Positions 1 to 10,142 of a stretch of DNA of 27,192 bases are shown here, in pieces. The notes below the pieces were generated by a model. The model was not told the DNA's origin. It made no database searches and saw only the letters and a list, made by a program, of their open reading frames with translations. Numbering within the stretch: the stretch's first letter is position 1; each line of letters begins with the position of its first letter. The stretch is taken from contig JALLAZ010000200.1 in NCBI GenBank assembly GCA_036939755.1, positions 1 through 27,192 on the forward strand, read 5' to 3'. Made by a program: the position numbers and the translations under genes. This DNA comes from Stephanodiscus triporus (lineage: Eukaryota; Bacillariophyta; Thalassiosirophyceae; Thalassiosirales; Thalassiosiraceae).

Positions 1-174
1 GTGGGGAAAGTCCTTCGAAAGGGAGGGCTGGCCCCCTATTTCCCTCAACCTCATTTTGGTTCGAAGTCGGGGCGATGAAGCTTGAAGCTGTCGATTTTCT
101 TGCGCGTAGAGGAATGGAGTGTGTGAGTCAGCAGTTACAGCAGTCACGGCAAAATTTTAAGGTAAAGCAACATC

Positions 175-2160
175 ATGTTGCCGCCCGCCCCGACGACTCG
201 CCGGTCGGAGGCATCGTCCTCCCCCCCCCGCTTCCTCGTGCCGTCGTCGATTGCCGCAGTGACGATGCTGCCGCTGCTGCTTCTGGCGACGACGACCGTC
301 CTGCTGCTGCCGCGTCCGACGCTCGGCCTCCTCCTACGTCCGAGCGGACGTCGAGTCGACGACGGCGCGCGGCGAGCCAACGGCGTGCGGCCGATGCCGC
401 CGCCGCCGCGCCCCGCGTTTCTTAGCCCGAGCGGCGTCGGCCGCGCCCGGGGCCGAAGGCCGGCGGCGTCAAGGGTCGGGACGACCGCCGCGTCCGAGTC
501 CCCCCCCGCGAGCAGCGGGGGGGGTGGTGGATGGAGACCGTCCATCCCGTCCCCCTCCGATCGCGAGGCGCACTTCCGCAACGAACGACGGCGACGACGA
601 CGGGAGGTCGGACGACGGACGAAGGGAGGAGGGGGGGAAGAACGACTTGGCACGCTGGGATTCCACCACGTCGAATTCTACGTGGGAGACGCGCTGACGA
701 CCGCGCGGCGGTTCGAGTCGGCGTTGGGGATGCCGATAACTTGCTGGAGCTCGCTGGCGACCGGGAACGACGTTTGCGTCACGTATGGATTGGAGTGCTT
801 CGGGAACTATGACGACGACGAAGACGACGACGATGACGTTGACGACGACGTCGACGAGCCGGGGGAGGGGGTGAGATTCCTATTCACCGCGCCGCTGGGT
901 CGCCGTCGGACGACGACCGTCAAGGGCGACGACGACGACGGTCCAAGGGCGACCGCGCCTCTACCGATGCCGGGGTATGATCCCGACGCGGCGAGGGAGT
1001 TCGTCATCGGACACGGGATGGCAGTTAGGGCCGTGGGGGTGGAGGTGACGGACGCGAAAAGCGCGTACGGCATGGCGGTCGAGAACGGAGCGAGGGGGGT
1101 GCTCGCGCCGACGGTGATTCGGGATTACAACGATCGTGACGACGTGGAGGGGGTGGGGGGAGGACGACGACGGGGAACGACGTGTCGGGTGGCGGAGGTG
1201 GCGCTATACGGCGACGTGGTGCTTCGATTCGTCAGCTTTCACCGAGACGATAGCAGTTGCGACGACGATCGTCCTCCCGCCGGCTCCTCCTCCTCCTCCT
1301 CCTCCTCCGACGGAGGCGTATCCTCTGATCATCGACGACGACTACGAACGCCGTCGCCTTTCCTCCCATGTCTGTCACCGTACCCAAATAATGACGTATC
1401 CGGACGGGGTCGGCCGAGGACGTATGGCCTCGCTCGGATCGATCACGCGGTGGGGAACGTCCCCGACCTCCTCGAGGCGTTGGAGTACGTTCGGGGTTTG
1501 ACGGGGTACCACCTGTTCGCGGAATTCGCGGCCGAGGACGTGGGAACGCTCGATTCGGGATTGAACAGCGTGGTCCTTGCCTCCGACAACGAGGCTGTCC
1601 TGCTCCCTCTCAACGAGCCGACGGAGGGTAGGCGAAAGAGCCAGATCCAGACGTACCTCGAGCAGAACGACGGTCCGGGGTTGCAGCACATCGCGATTAA
1701 GTCGTACGACATATTCGAGACCATAGGCCACATGCGACATGCCGAGAAGGACCTGGGCGGGTTCGAGTTGATGGCACGTCCGTCCGACCGGTACTATCGG
1801 GAGTTGCCGTCGAGGCTCGGGGATAGGCTGTCCGCGGATCAGTACGAGCGATTGGAGGAGTTGGGGATACTGGCCGACGCCGACGACGAGGGGGTGCTGC
1901 TGCAGATATTCACGAAACCCCTGGGGGATCGACCCACCCTGTTCTTGGAGATCATACAGCGAATCGGGTGCGTCTTGGCCGACACCGACGAAGACGACGA
2001 CGATGCCCCTGATGGCGAGCGGAGGGATGGAGGCGGAGGAAGGAGGGTTAGGACGAAGAGGAATGTTACGGAACGGCCTGGCTGCGGCGGCTTCGGACAG
2101 GGAAACTTTCGCGAGCTGTTCAAATCCATCGAAGACTTCGAGAAGACGCTCAAGGTGTAA
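175..2160 (+). CDS. HPD: 4-hydroxyphenylpyruvate dioxygenase (HPPD)
   Basis: This Fe(II) dioxygenase converts 4-hydroxyphenylpyruvate to homogentisate, in tyrosine breakdown and as precursor of plastoquinone and tocopherol. The 661-residue frame has both VOC halves: the first starts near residue 163 (FHHVEFYV), the second near 420 (ARIDHAVGNV). The iron ligands expected for the family are visible as H424 (IDHAVGN), H505 (GLQHIAIK) and E592 (LFLEIIQRIG), spaced 81 and 87 residues apart as in plant and bacterial HPPD. The C-terminal GGFGQGNF..LFKSIE lid is intact. It is longer than usual (about 360-450) because of an N-terminal extension and three inserts: acidic (about 213-232), Ser/Arg-rich (about 361-405) and acidic (about 602-625). 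A second in-frame ATG at 265 begins with a hydrophobic signal-like stretch (MLPLLLLATTTVLLL), so organelle or secretory targeting is possible. An AATAAA lies at 2296-2301. The family call is firm; start and location are inferred. Confidence 0.95.
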   Translation: MLPPAPTTRRSEASSSPPRFLVPSSIAAVTMLPLLLLATTTVLLLPRPTLGLLLRPSGRRVDDGARRANGVRPMPPPPRPAFLSPSGVGRARGRRPAASRVGTTAASESPPASSGGGGGWRPSIPSPSDREAHFRNERRRRRREVGRRTKGGGGEERLGTLGFHHVEFYVGDALTTARRFESALGMPITCWSSLATGNDVCVTYGLECFGNYDDDEDDDDDVDDDVDEPGEGVRFLFTAPLGRRRTTTVKGDDDDGPRATAPLPMPGYDPDAAREFVIGHGMAVRAVGVEVTDAKSAYGMAVENGARGVLAPTVIRDYNDRDDVEGVGGGRRRGTTCRVAEVALYGDVVLRFVSFHRDDSSCDDDRPPAGSSSSSSSSDGGVSSDHRRRLRTPSPFLPCLSPYPNNDVSGRGRPRTYGLARIDHAVGNVPDLLEALEYVRGLTGYHLFAEFAAEDVGTLDSGLNSVVLASDNEAVLLPLNEPTEGRRKSQIQTYLEQNDGPGLQHIAIKSYDIFETIGHMRHAEKDLGGFELMARPSDRYYRELPSRLGDRLSADQYERLEELGILADADDEGVLLQIFTKPLGDRPTLFLEIIQRIGCVLADTDEDDDDAPDGERRDGGGGRRVRTKRNVTERPGCGGFGQGNFRELFKSIEDFEKTLKV

Positions 2161-2329
2161 TTAAGTATATAAGCCGCACGTGATTCCATGCACTTCCAAA
2201 GTTTGTTTAGTGACGTGACCTCAACGAAAGACCTCAACGTTAGATATTAACGAAATATCATCGATATGAAGCATGATTGCATACGACCATGCTCGAATAA
2301 AAGTTTCCAAAGAAAGAGTCCGCTCAGGA

Positions 2330-3131
2330 TTAACTCTCTCCCCCACCCAGCTCCGAGTTCTCGTAGTCCAGGGCAGATGTGGGAAAGTTCGTAAACGCCG
2401 AATACTGATACACCAAATGAGGGATCATCGGTCGGAATGAAACGGGTCGACAGCCAAAGAGCGACTCCATCAAGGCCGTATTTTCGTGCACGGTGGTGGC
2501 GATTACGCACGCTTTGTCGCCCTTCGATAGCAATCTTGCCGTGGTCGCGTAGTCTCGCCAAACCGACTGAGAAATGAACGGCGGATCAATCACGACCAAG
2601 TCGAACGCGCCGCAACAGGAGTCTTCGATGTCGGTTGGGTGGTTGTAATCGTAGAAGTGATACCCGGGGCAAGATTCCCACGAAGTATCAAACTGGCGAA
2701 GGAAGAAGATGGATACGACCCAAGAGCATTGGAAAGCCCGGCGAAGACAACACAGAAGGAAAATCAGATCAGCTCACTTCGAACAGGGCGCACTGTTCCC
2801 TTTCCTTCATCGTCAACGAAAAAAAAAGCGATGGCGTCGACAAAAACGCCACCCGTCTCCCCTTGGACTGGGACAGGCCCTCTCTTATTGCATCGCAAAG
2901 GATCTCGATTGTGTGTTTAGAGTACCAATATTGATTGAGATCTCGATCCTCGTCTATTTGGCTCAAAAATGCATTGCCGTCATGACGAATCCCGTTCCCC
3001 GCCACCGAGGGTGCCACCGCGTCGCGGTGTCTCTTGATGGATTTCTCGCCTTGATATTTGTCATTGTGTGAAGAATGCCTTTCCGATATTTCTCTCAACT
3101 CTTTGAGGATTGCCTCCTCTTCTTGCGACAT
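2330..3131 (-). CDS. EFM5: EFM5/EEF1AKMT1-like eEF1A lysine N-methyltransferase, one intron
   Basis: This SAM-dependent methyltransferase family modifies a lysine of translation factor eEF1A. Exon 1 (3131-2778) gives 118 residues with DLNQYWYS, TIE and FLSTPSLFFSL, ending LFE. A GTGAGC donor at 2777 and a CGCCAG acceptor ending at 2693 define an 85-bp phase-0 intron with a pyrimidine-rich end. Exon 2 (2692-2330) resumes with FDTSW, then HFYDYNHP and FDLVVIDPPF. The DPPF at residues 154-157 is the catalytic (D/N)PP(Y/F) motif, and CRPVSF...AFTNF matches the family C-terminus. The product of 238 residues compares with 214 in human and about 250 in yeast. Reading on without splicing hits a stop three codons past the exon, which supports the intron. 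It lies tail-to-tail with HPPD and head-to-head with the dynein light chain gene. The family assignment is from remembered motifs; the substrate is inferred. Confidence 0.88.
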
Positions 3132-3357
3132 CCTCTCCTCCTCCGATCCCTCTCAGTTTTGTGGACTTGAATTCTTTTTTTAAAACGGTGTGAACACTAT
3201 TTATTTCGCCTTTGCTAGAGCGACGATCGTAGTGCGAAACTGCGGGGCGATGACTTACAGTATGCAACAATCAACTAGTGTGAGATTAAAATTTCAAACT
3301 CCAATTTGTGGCACAGGCGCCGGCGTACCCCACAAAAACACCCAATATTTGCGCAGA
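3132..3357. promoter_or_regulatory. Divergent promoter region between EFM5-like and roadblock genes
   Basis: These 226 bp separate two head-to-head start codons, so both promoters must lie here or overlap the genes. The stretch is AT-richer than its neighbours and contains a T-run followed by AAAACGGTGTGAACAC near 3173-3196. I do not recognise a defined factor-binding site. In-frame ATGs at 3250 and 3262 precede the roadblock start, but they would add an unconserved N-terminus. Confidence 0.5.
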
Positions 3358-3720
3358 ATGGCACACAATCAAGACAACGAAATTGACGAACTCCTCAAGG
3401 ACTTGAAAAAGACACCTGGGTTCAAGTCCTATTTGGTTCTGAACAGTGACGGGATTGTCATTCGGTGGGATCAAGTGGGCGCTCCAATGCCGTACCAACG
3501 AGCGGTCCAGCATGCGCATCACATAACGGAAATATACAACAAAAGCGCGGCGCGAATCAAGGAGTTATTCGACCCCGACGACGGCCTGGTGGAAAATGTC
3601 CGAATACGTACGGAGGATTATGAGATGATCGTGTCCTCGCTTGGAACATACACCCTCGCGGTCTTTCAAGAGGACGATGGCAAGGCAGAAGAAAATGCCA
3701 TCGACGAAGCGAAGGCATAA
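3358..3720 (+). CDS. DYNLRB: Dynein light chain, roadblock/LC7 type
   Basis: Roadblock light chains dimerise and bind the dynein intermediate chain, supporting microtubule motor assembly in the cytoplasm or in cilia. From the ATG at 3358 the frame encodes 120 residues, close to the usual 95-105. The family pattern is clear: an N-terminal helix (EIDELLKDLKKTPGF), the strand and turn YLVLNSDGIVIRWD, a long helix with YQRAVQHAHHITEIY, and the C-terminal strands VRIRTEDYEMIVSS and YTLAVFQ. A short acidic tail follows. The open frame runs about 56 codons further upstream, but only from a GTG or from internal ATGs and without roadblock similarity, so 3358 is preferred. It is divergent from the EFM5-like gene. 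Centric diatoms make flagellate sperm and pennates do not; this gene alone does not decide between them because cytoplasmic dynein also uses it. Confidence 0.92.
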   Translation: MAHNQDNEIDELLKDLKKTPGFKSYLVLNSDGIVIRWDQVGAPMPYQRAVQHAHHITEIYNKSAARIKELFDPDDGLVENVRIRTEDYEMIVSSLGTYTLAVFQEDDGKAEENAIDEAKA

Positions 3721-4129
3721 AGGAGGACGGTTTCAGGAGCACGGGAGATTGAGCCTGGCGAAGATAGTATTTAGTCAAGCGTTATTGTCTACCCACCTCT
3801 CCGAAACAGATATGAAAATTAAGCCTTTTTTAGATTGCCAGATTGATACTCCTACGATATTTCTTTTACATGATTTTGATCGATGTTCTACAACATCCTG
3901 GGCAGGCCTCCTCTGTAGAACGTACATCTAGTTAGGACGACATAGGGTTGCATATCATCGTAACTAAACCATCTCCGATCAACTTTACCAGGATAAACGT
4001 GATTATTTCAATGGTGCAGAGCAATCTCAATTCCATCCGGTCGAGAGGAAAACCAGTCCCGGCATTAGATATCGAGTAATATTTTTGGCCAAGCAGATTG
4101 TGGTCCCGAAACTGAAGTATGCCGTTCAG
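3721..4129. other. Intergenic 3' region, roadblock to CW gene
   Basis: This 409-bp stretch lies between the convergent ends of the roadblock gene (+) and the CW zinc finger gene (-). It is AT-rich and must hold both 3' UTRs. Short open frames here lack any recognisable domain. I see no RNA gene, repeat or clear structural element. Confidence 0.6.
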
Positions 4130-7100
4130 CTAACCATTTGCATGAGCTATGTTTTGGGCATGAAAGGTTGATGCGTTGTTATTCAGCTCCTGCCAAACGC
4201 GAGAGTAGGATAGTATGTCAAATATGGAAGTCGGCGGAGGCGCCCCTTCATCATCGAAGGAATTCGCCTTGTGCAGATTTTTGTTGAAGAACACTTTTGA
4301 ATTGGCATATGCTACGGTTGGCGGTATGCCCATGTCTGCATCGTTCTGTTCCTGCGTTGAGAACAACGATTCCTGAGCGCGCATTCGCTCCGAGATTTTC
4401 TTTTGACGGCGCCCCGACCCAAAAATGAGGTTCCTGTAACTCAGCTTGCTGCTAGAGGCGAAGGACGTGGGTATTTGACTTTGTTCACTATATTGGGCGG
4501 TCCGGGCAGGGGATGCCTCATGCTTGTCCTCAATTGCGGTGCATGTTGCCAAATGGATGTCCCAAGTATTCATGCTGCAATACCAGACATCCGGCAAGTC
4601 CTCGGCAGAGATGCGAGGTGGTAGCCTTCTCCATTTCTCACACTTTTCACATTGGACCCACTCTTGTTTTTTGGGCTCGTCAACAGGCTCGTCCTTGTTT
4701 TTGTCGTGCTTCTCCTTGTCATCCCTACGGGGACGACCTCTTTTGGCCTTGGACTTGAATGGCAGGGTTGTGTCGGCGTCATCATCGACATCCGTGATAC
4801 TTTTCCCCTTCGCATCAATCGAATCCATCAACACAGACTTTTCATCCGGCACAATAAATTCGGTTTCCTTGTCACTGTCATTCTTCGGTGAAGTTGATCT
4901 ACCCCCCATCTTGTTCTTTGGCTTTGTCTCCTCTTGCACTTCTTCCGCCACTGCTTGGGCATGCTCAAATTGTAGTTTCTTAATCGCCAATTTTTTTGCT
5001 CGCTTCTTCTCCTTGGCAACTTCCTTTGACGTCTGCTCATCCGCCTCACAACTGTTACGTTTTGGGTCGTAGATGTTCAGTTCACAAAACCAGTTTTCTG
5101 GCAAGCTGTCGAGATTGACGGTCCCAGGAAGATGACGCCACTTGTGACATCGGTCACATTGTACCCAAGGATCTTCCTCTGCCTTCTTGTGCTTCTCTTC
5201 CTTCTTGGGTTTGTGCTTCTTCACTGCAATTTTCTCCGCCGCACGTTTGGCAGCCTTGCGACCAGATCGCGCCATGGAATACGCATTGCCGTCGTCCCCA
5301 GCGCTACCACTCTCAGGGAGAACGGGCGATGTGGAAGCTGAACTTCCTGTCGAATTCGGCATCTTGCCATTGTTACTTCTGTCGTCGTCTGACCTGGGCG
5401 AAATGGCACCAACAGCGCGATTCCTGTCATCAACCATAGAATCAGCAGCACCTTCCTTGAGTCTTTCAGCAGGAGGGACGATTTCCATGGCGGTATTCGA
5501 AAATTCAACCCTGTCCGCATTCTGCTGAAACTCGTTATCCCCTACTAGAAAAGGTGCCGCCTCTTCATCCGCCTTGCTTTCTTGTTGTTGTTTTCGTTTT
5601 TTCGTGTTTAATTTAATGACCAGCTTCGGCTTCTTTGGTGCTGGAGGAGACGATTCTATCTTGGAAGTGTCTTCGTGAATTGTCTCGGAAGTCTGGCGAT
5701 ATGATTCGAATGAAAAAGCAGCGGAAAGAAAAAGTGAGACACCATGGGCACCGTGTATTGAATCATATTGTATACAAATAACTCCGTACCTTCTTCATGT
5801 CGCTTGCAGTATCATTTTCGTCTATTTCGCCGTCCTCTTGTATTTCCCCATCAGAGATGGAATTATCATAACTTTCTTTTCCCTTCGAAGATATTATGTC
5901 AAGGCTGCGGGCAGGAGCCGACAATGATGTGTCCGAATCTTTCATTAATTTGTCATTGATCGAACCGTCGCCGATTCGCTCATTATCTCCAAGAACATGT
6001 GTAGATATTTTTTGCCTCTTCTTATTTGGCTCAATGATGAACGACGACGGTGTTTCGGTAGAAGCACCATCAGCTGCAGAATGGACTTGCTGCTTCAACT
6101 TCATCTCCTCTTCCATTTGCTTCTTGCGCTTGGCGCCCGGCAGACCAATACGAATGCTCAGTGGCCCACGCTTCTTCTTCAATTCTGGAGGTTGAGCTGT
6201 CAAAACAGTTTTTGGATTATGTTGAGCGTGTTCTTCGGCATTTGCGGTCATTGCTGCTTCTGCTGCTGGTGGTGGTGGTGGTGGAATGTCAGCACCACCA
6301 CCAGCAGTCCCCGGCGTCGAAATGTTCTCCTTCTTGGACTCCTCCTTGCCTGTGGTTGAAAGTGTCTCATCCTGCTCCTCCTGCATCGTCGTCACCTGTT
6401 TGGGCTCTTGTTTTGATCTTAATTCATCGACGCCGGCATGTGATGGCAACTTAACATTGACCAGAGCATCAGCAGTACCAATCGTCTTTTCGTTTTCAGA
6501 AGTGGAGGATGTATGAATGACCACCGTGTCGGCAACGTCCATTCCGCTACTACTACTGCTCGAGCGCGCGGCATTTGGGGGGCAATTCGCTGCATAGGGG
6601 GGATCAGAGGCGTTTGCAACTGCCGCTTGATTAGACTTGGTGTAGGCTTCGTCCGACAGACCCTCGTCTTGCGGCTTGTTAACATATTTCAATTGTGCTG
6701 AACTCCCTGGTTTCACGGCGTGATGACCACCCTCGCGCATCTCCTTCGATTGAAGTCCTCCACCTACGGGCAATTTGCCTTCCTTAATTTTCGGTGAGTA
6801 TCTGTTGGACTGCGCACATGAAATATCCTCCTCGTTTTCATTTTTGCTTGGATCCGTTCCTTCTAGCCCGAAAGGCGACGACTTGGATTCCACAACCTCT
6901 CCATCTTTTTCCTCTCCCTCCTCGTCGGAGCTACTGTTACCATGAACGAGGTATTCACATCGTAACGGCGTCATTCCATCGTTGGCTACTTTCGTTATTT
7001 CCGTCACTTTGCCGCTGCCGCCGTCGGTGCTGCCGATCGACATGTCCGACAATGAATCCATCCGTTTATCCTTCATTGATACCTTCAACAACAATTTCGC

Positions 7101-9290
7101 CGCCTCCTTCTTTTTCTTCTTCTTCTTATTTTTCTTATCAAGATTAATTACGGATGTGTCGTCATTCTTCGCGTTTCCCTCCTCTCCCTCTCTTCCCCCA
7201 TCCATCGCGTCGAACGATGAAGCCACCTCCCGCCCCACGTCAATATTATCATACGGAGAAGTAGGCCGACCGCCTTCGCCCTCCCCCTTGGCAGCAGCGA
7301 GCCGTTCCCTCTTCCTCTTCTTCTTCTTCTTCTTCTTCTTCGACTTGCGCGTCTCATTCCCGCCCGCCCTGTCGTCGAATACTGCTCCTCCCCCTCCCGA
7401 TTGACTATCCGACCGTTTCGGGGCGGCGATAATAATTTCGTCCCCTCCCCCCCGTTCTCTCTCGTCGTCGTCATCATCCGAAGACGCGTCGTCGTCATCG
7501 TCTGTCGTTGCTGCGGGAGTCCTCCTCGGGGGCGGCGGCGCGAATGCCGATCCCACCGCCCCCCCCCCTCCCCCCCCTCCTCCTCCTCCTCCCCTACTCC
7601 CTCCCCCCCTCCAGCCTCCGTCGCCGCTTCCGCCGCCGAAGACGTGACGCCCGTTGTTGCGATCGTCGATGATGATGTCCTTGTCGGGGAAGTCCGATGC
7701 CTCGTTCGTGCCGTCGTCGTAATGGACCTTGATCCTGCGTCCGCCGTTCGACACGCTGTACACCACCCCGCCGTACCACTTGAGCTTGCGCGTCTTGCGT
7801 CCATTGACGTTCGCCTTCTTCACAAATCGTACCTTGACGCGCAATCCCGGGTGGACCTCTCGCCTCTGGGATTTCGTCGACATGGATCGTATGTGGCGCA
7901 ATACCTCCGGGGAGGGCGATTCGACCGTCGTTGACTTGCCCGCGTCGGCGCCGCCCTTGCCGCCCCCGTCCTCCGATTCTCCTCCTCCTCCAACCTTCCC
8001 GTACAACGACGACCTCGACGAGGAGGTCGCGACTGTCGTGGGGGGGAAGGGTGCGACCCCGCCGACGGGGGACGCGGGGCCATCGTCGTGGTCTTCTCTG
8101 CCGTAGACGCTTCCCTTCTTCTTCTTATTTTTGCTCTTCCAGTGATTCTGTATCGTGTTAGCGGCGTCGTCCTTCTTCCTCTTCTTCGCGCGCTTCTCCG
8201 CCGCCCTCTTCAGCATCTTGGTCTTCTTCTTCATCCGTCGCCGACGTCGCTCGTCGTCATCGTCGTCGTCGTCATCGTTGTCGTTGTCGTCGACGCTCTT
8301 CCTACCGTCGCCATCCCCCCCCTCGTTCTCGTGATCGGAACCGCCGCTGCTGCTCAGGTCAGCATCGAACAGCATCTTGGACTCGCGATCGGCGACCATT
8401 ATCGTATCGTCGGAATCCGACGAGGAGTTGAGACTGCCGTCGCCGTCGCCGTCGTCGCCGTCGTCGTCGTCATCGCTGGAATACTTGACTCCGGGGCCTC
8501 GACGGGCCTTCCCCTTCCCCTTGTTTTCGCTCGCGTTGGTGCTGCTGCTGTCGCCGCTCGAGCTGCCGTCGTCGTCATCGTCGTTATTATCGTCGTCGGT
8601 GGTCGACGCGCTGCTGTCGGAGCTGCTCGAGCTGCTGGAGGTGCTGCTGCTATCGCTGTCGCTGTCGCTGTCGCTGCTGGTGGTTGTGATGGAGGAGGAG
8701 GAACCGCTGGACGAGGAGCTGAGGGAGGAGCCGGACATGCTCTCGTCATCATCATCGACTCTCGGGTAAATATTTTTCGATGATCCCCTGTAGCCGCCGC
8801 CGACCTTGCCGCCCCCCTCCCCCCCGATGCGGATCTCGGTCCCGCCATCGGCGGTGATACGACGCCGCAATTCCTCTCGTCTAAGGTCTTTATTCTCCCT
8901 CCTCCTCCGATGGTCCTTCGTCAGTTTTCTCTTGCCGTCGCCGTTGCCCCCCTCGCCCCTGTTGTTTTTCTTCTTCGTCTTCCCCCCCTTCTTCTTCTTC
9001 TTCTGTTTCTTCTTCTTCTCCTCCTTCCTTTCATCGCGCAACGACGAGTCATTGCCATCGTCGTCGTCGTCGTCGTCATCATCATCATCATCATCGCTAT
9101 CGTCCTCGTCCTCGTCGGAGGTGGCCTTGCTTTCCAACCGTTGCCGGCGGCGCAGTTCCTTGTCAGAGAGCCCGAACGTTGACGTCGTTGATGGATGCTG
9201 ATAGAGGGACTTGCCCTTCGAGGACTTGTTGGTGTTGGTTAGGATGGAATTCTCGAGGGATTGCTTGAGGGCCAGGCGGAGGGAGCTCAT
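4130..9290 (-). CDS. Large Tudor-like / AT-hook / twin CW zinc finger chromatin protein, one intron
   Basis: Two long frames are one gene. Exon 1 (9290-5790, 1167 residues) ends DMKK at donor AAG|GTACGG. A 97-bp phase-0 intron (5789-5693) ends in CGCCAG, and exon 2 (5692-4130) continues with TSETIHEDTSK for 520 residues, total 1687. A Tudor-like module spans about 478-545 (GLRVKVRF, KWYGGVVY, IKVHYDDG, DFPDKDIIIDD). CW finger 1 has Cys 1346, 1349, 1370, 1382 and the W-x-QCD-x-C-x-KWR core; CW finger 2 has Cys 1515, 1518, 1539, 1551. An AT-hook core (KRGRPRR) lies just upstream at about 1484-1490. CW domains bind methylated histone H3K4 and Tudor folds read methyl marks, so a nuclear histone-reader role is inferred. 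No catalytic domain is visible. Residues 1-700 are dominated by acidic, Ser and poly-Lys tracts; the C-terminal tail (FGSGRRQKKISERMRAQESLF) is unrecognised. Confidence 0.82.
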
Positions 9291-9466
9291 GACGATGTCT
9301 AACTCGATCGTTTTGCCGTGATGGGCAATGGTTATTGTTGTTAATCTAGGTGTCCATCTCGGTCGTGGAGAAATCTACCACTATTTACAAATCAACGGAA
9401 CTTATTAATTTTTTTAAGTTCTGGGGTGGTGTCGATGCCCTCTCTCCTCTCTCTCTAGCCAGTCCT

Positions 9467-9526
9467 CAAAATTCTAAGTTTTCGTGCCAAAATAGGCGGG
9501 CGTTCCAAGTTTTTCTTAGAATTTTG
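9467..9526. repeat. 12-bp perfect inverted repeat
   Basis: CAAAATTCTAAG at 9467-9478 is matched by its exact complement CTTAGAATTTTG at 9515-9526, with a 36-nt spacer. A related imperfect version (TCTAAG TTTTT CTTAGA) lies at about 9632-9648. The two may be remnants of a small terminal-repeat element or a transcript hairpin; no target-site duplication was established. Confidence 0.7.
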
Positions 9527-10094
9527 CAATATCTCGGGTGAGAGGCTTTTGCCAACATATTTAATTCCGCTGTGAAACTACCGGAAACAAAGAATTTTGA
9601 AGCCCTCTCTCTTTGAGAGTATTCAAGATTCTAAGTTTTTCTTAGATGTTTGAGGCCTCTCAATATTCTTACGCGACACAACCCACAACCAACGACGAAG
9701 CGAGCCCACGTTGCCGTTATCATTGGTGGCAATGGCAGTGGTGATGGCGGCTGCAGCAACGGCGGCGACAACGACAATTATGCTGACGCCCGCGATGGCA
9801 GTGACGGCGGTGACGGCGGAAATGGCAACGGCAGCAACGGCAGTGGCGACGGCGGCTCGTCGCCCGTCGCGATCGCTTCGACGGCTGGGATCGTCGCTGC
9901 CGTCGTCGCGTTGAAGACGACGACTACCGCGACGATCATGATCGTCGTCGACGCAACGACGACGGTCAATGGGGGACAGCGAGGGCGTCGTCGGCCCGCG
10001 ACGGCGGGAGGCCGTTGATCGCGTCGGTCGCGATCATCGCGATCGACGCGACAGGAACGGACCATCACGGGGGACGACGGGACGGGACGGGGCG

Positions 10095-10142
10095 GCGGAT
10101 GCGGATGCGGATGCGGATGCGGATGCGGATGCGAATGCGGAT
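10095..10142 (+). repeat. GCGGAT hexanucleotide microsatellite
   Basis: Eight consecutive 6-bp units are present; the seventh reads GCGAAT instead of GCGGAT. Read in one phase it would give alternating Ala-Asp. It lies in the GC-rich part of an intergenic stretch, outside any supported gene. Confidence 0.9.

Noticed and set aside
3190..3357. N-terminal extension of the roadblock light chain
   Set aside because: The longest version starts at GTG and the added residues match nothing in the family. 3358 gives the expected length.
8088..8783. 231-codon plus-strand frame opposite the Tudor-CW gene
   Set aside because: It is the antisense of GAC/TCG trinucleotide tracts and reads as Val/Ala/Leu low complexity. 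The opposite strand has a consistent protein with downstream domains.
9250..9290. Ubiquitin-interacting-motif-like start (LRLALKQSLE) of the Tudor-CW protein
   Set aside because: It has the A-x-x-x-S spacing but lacks the preceding acidic cluster that defines the motif, so chance is likely.
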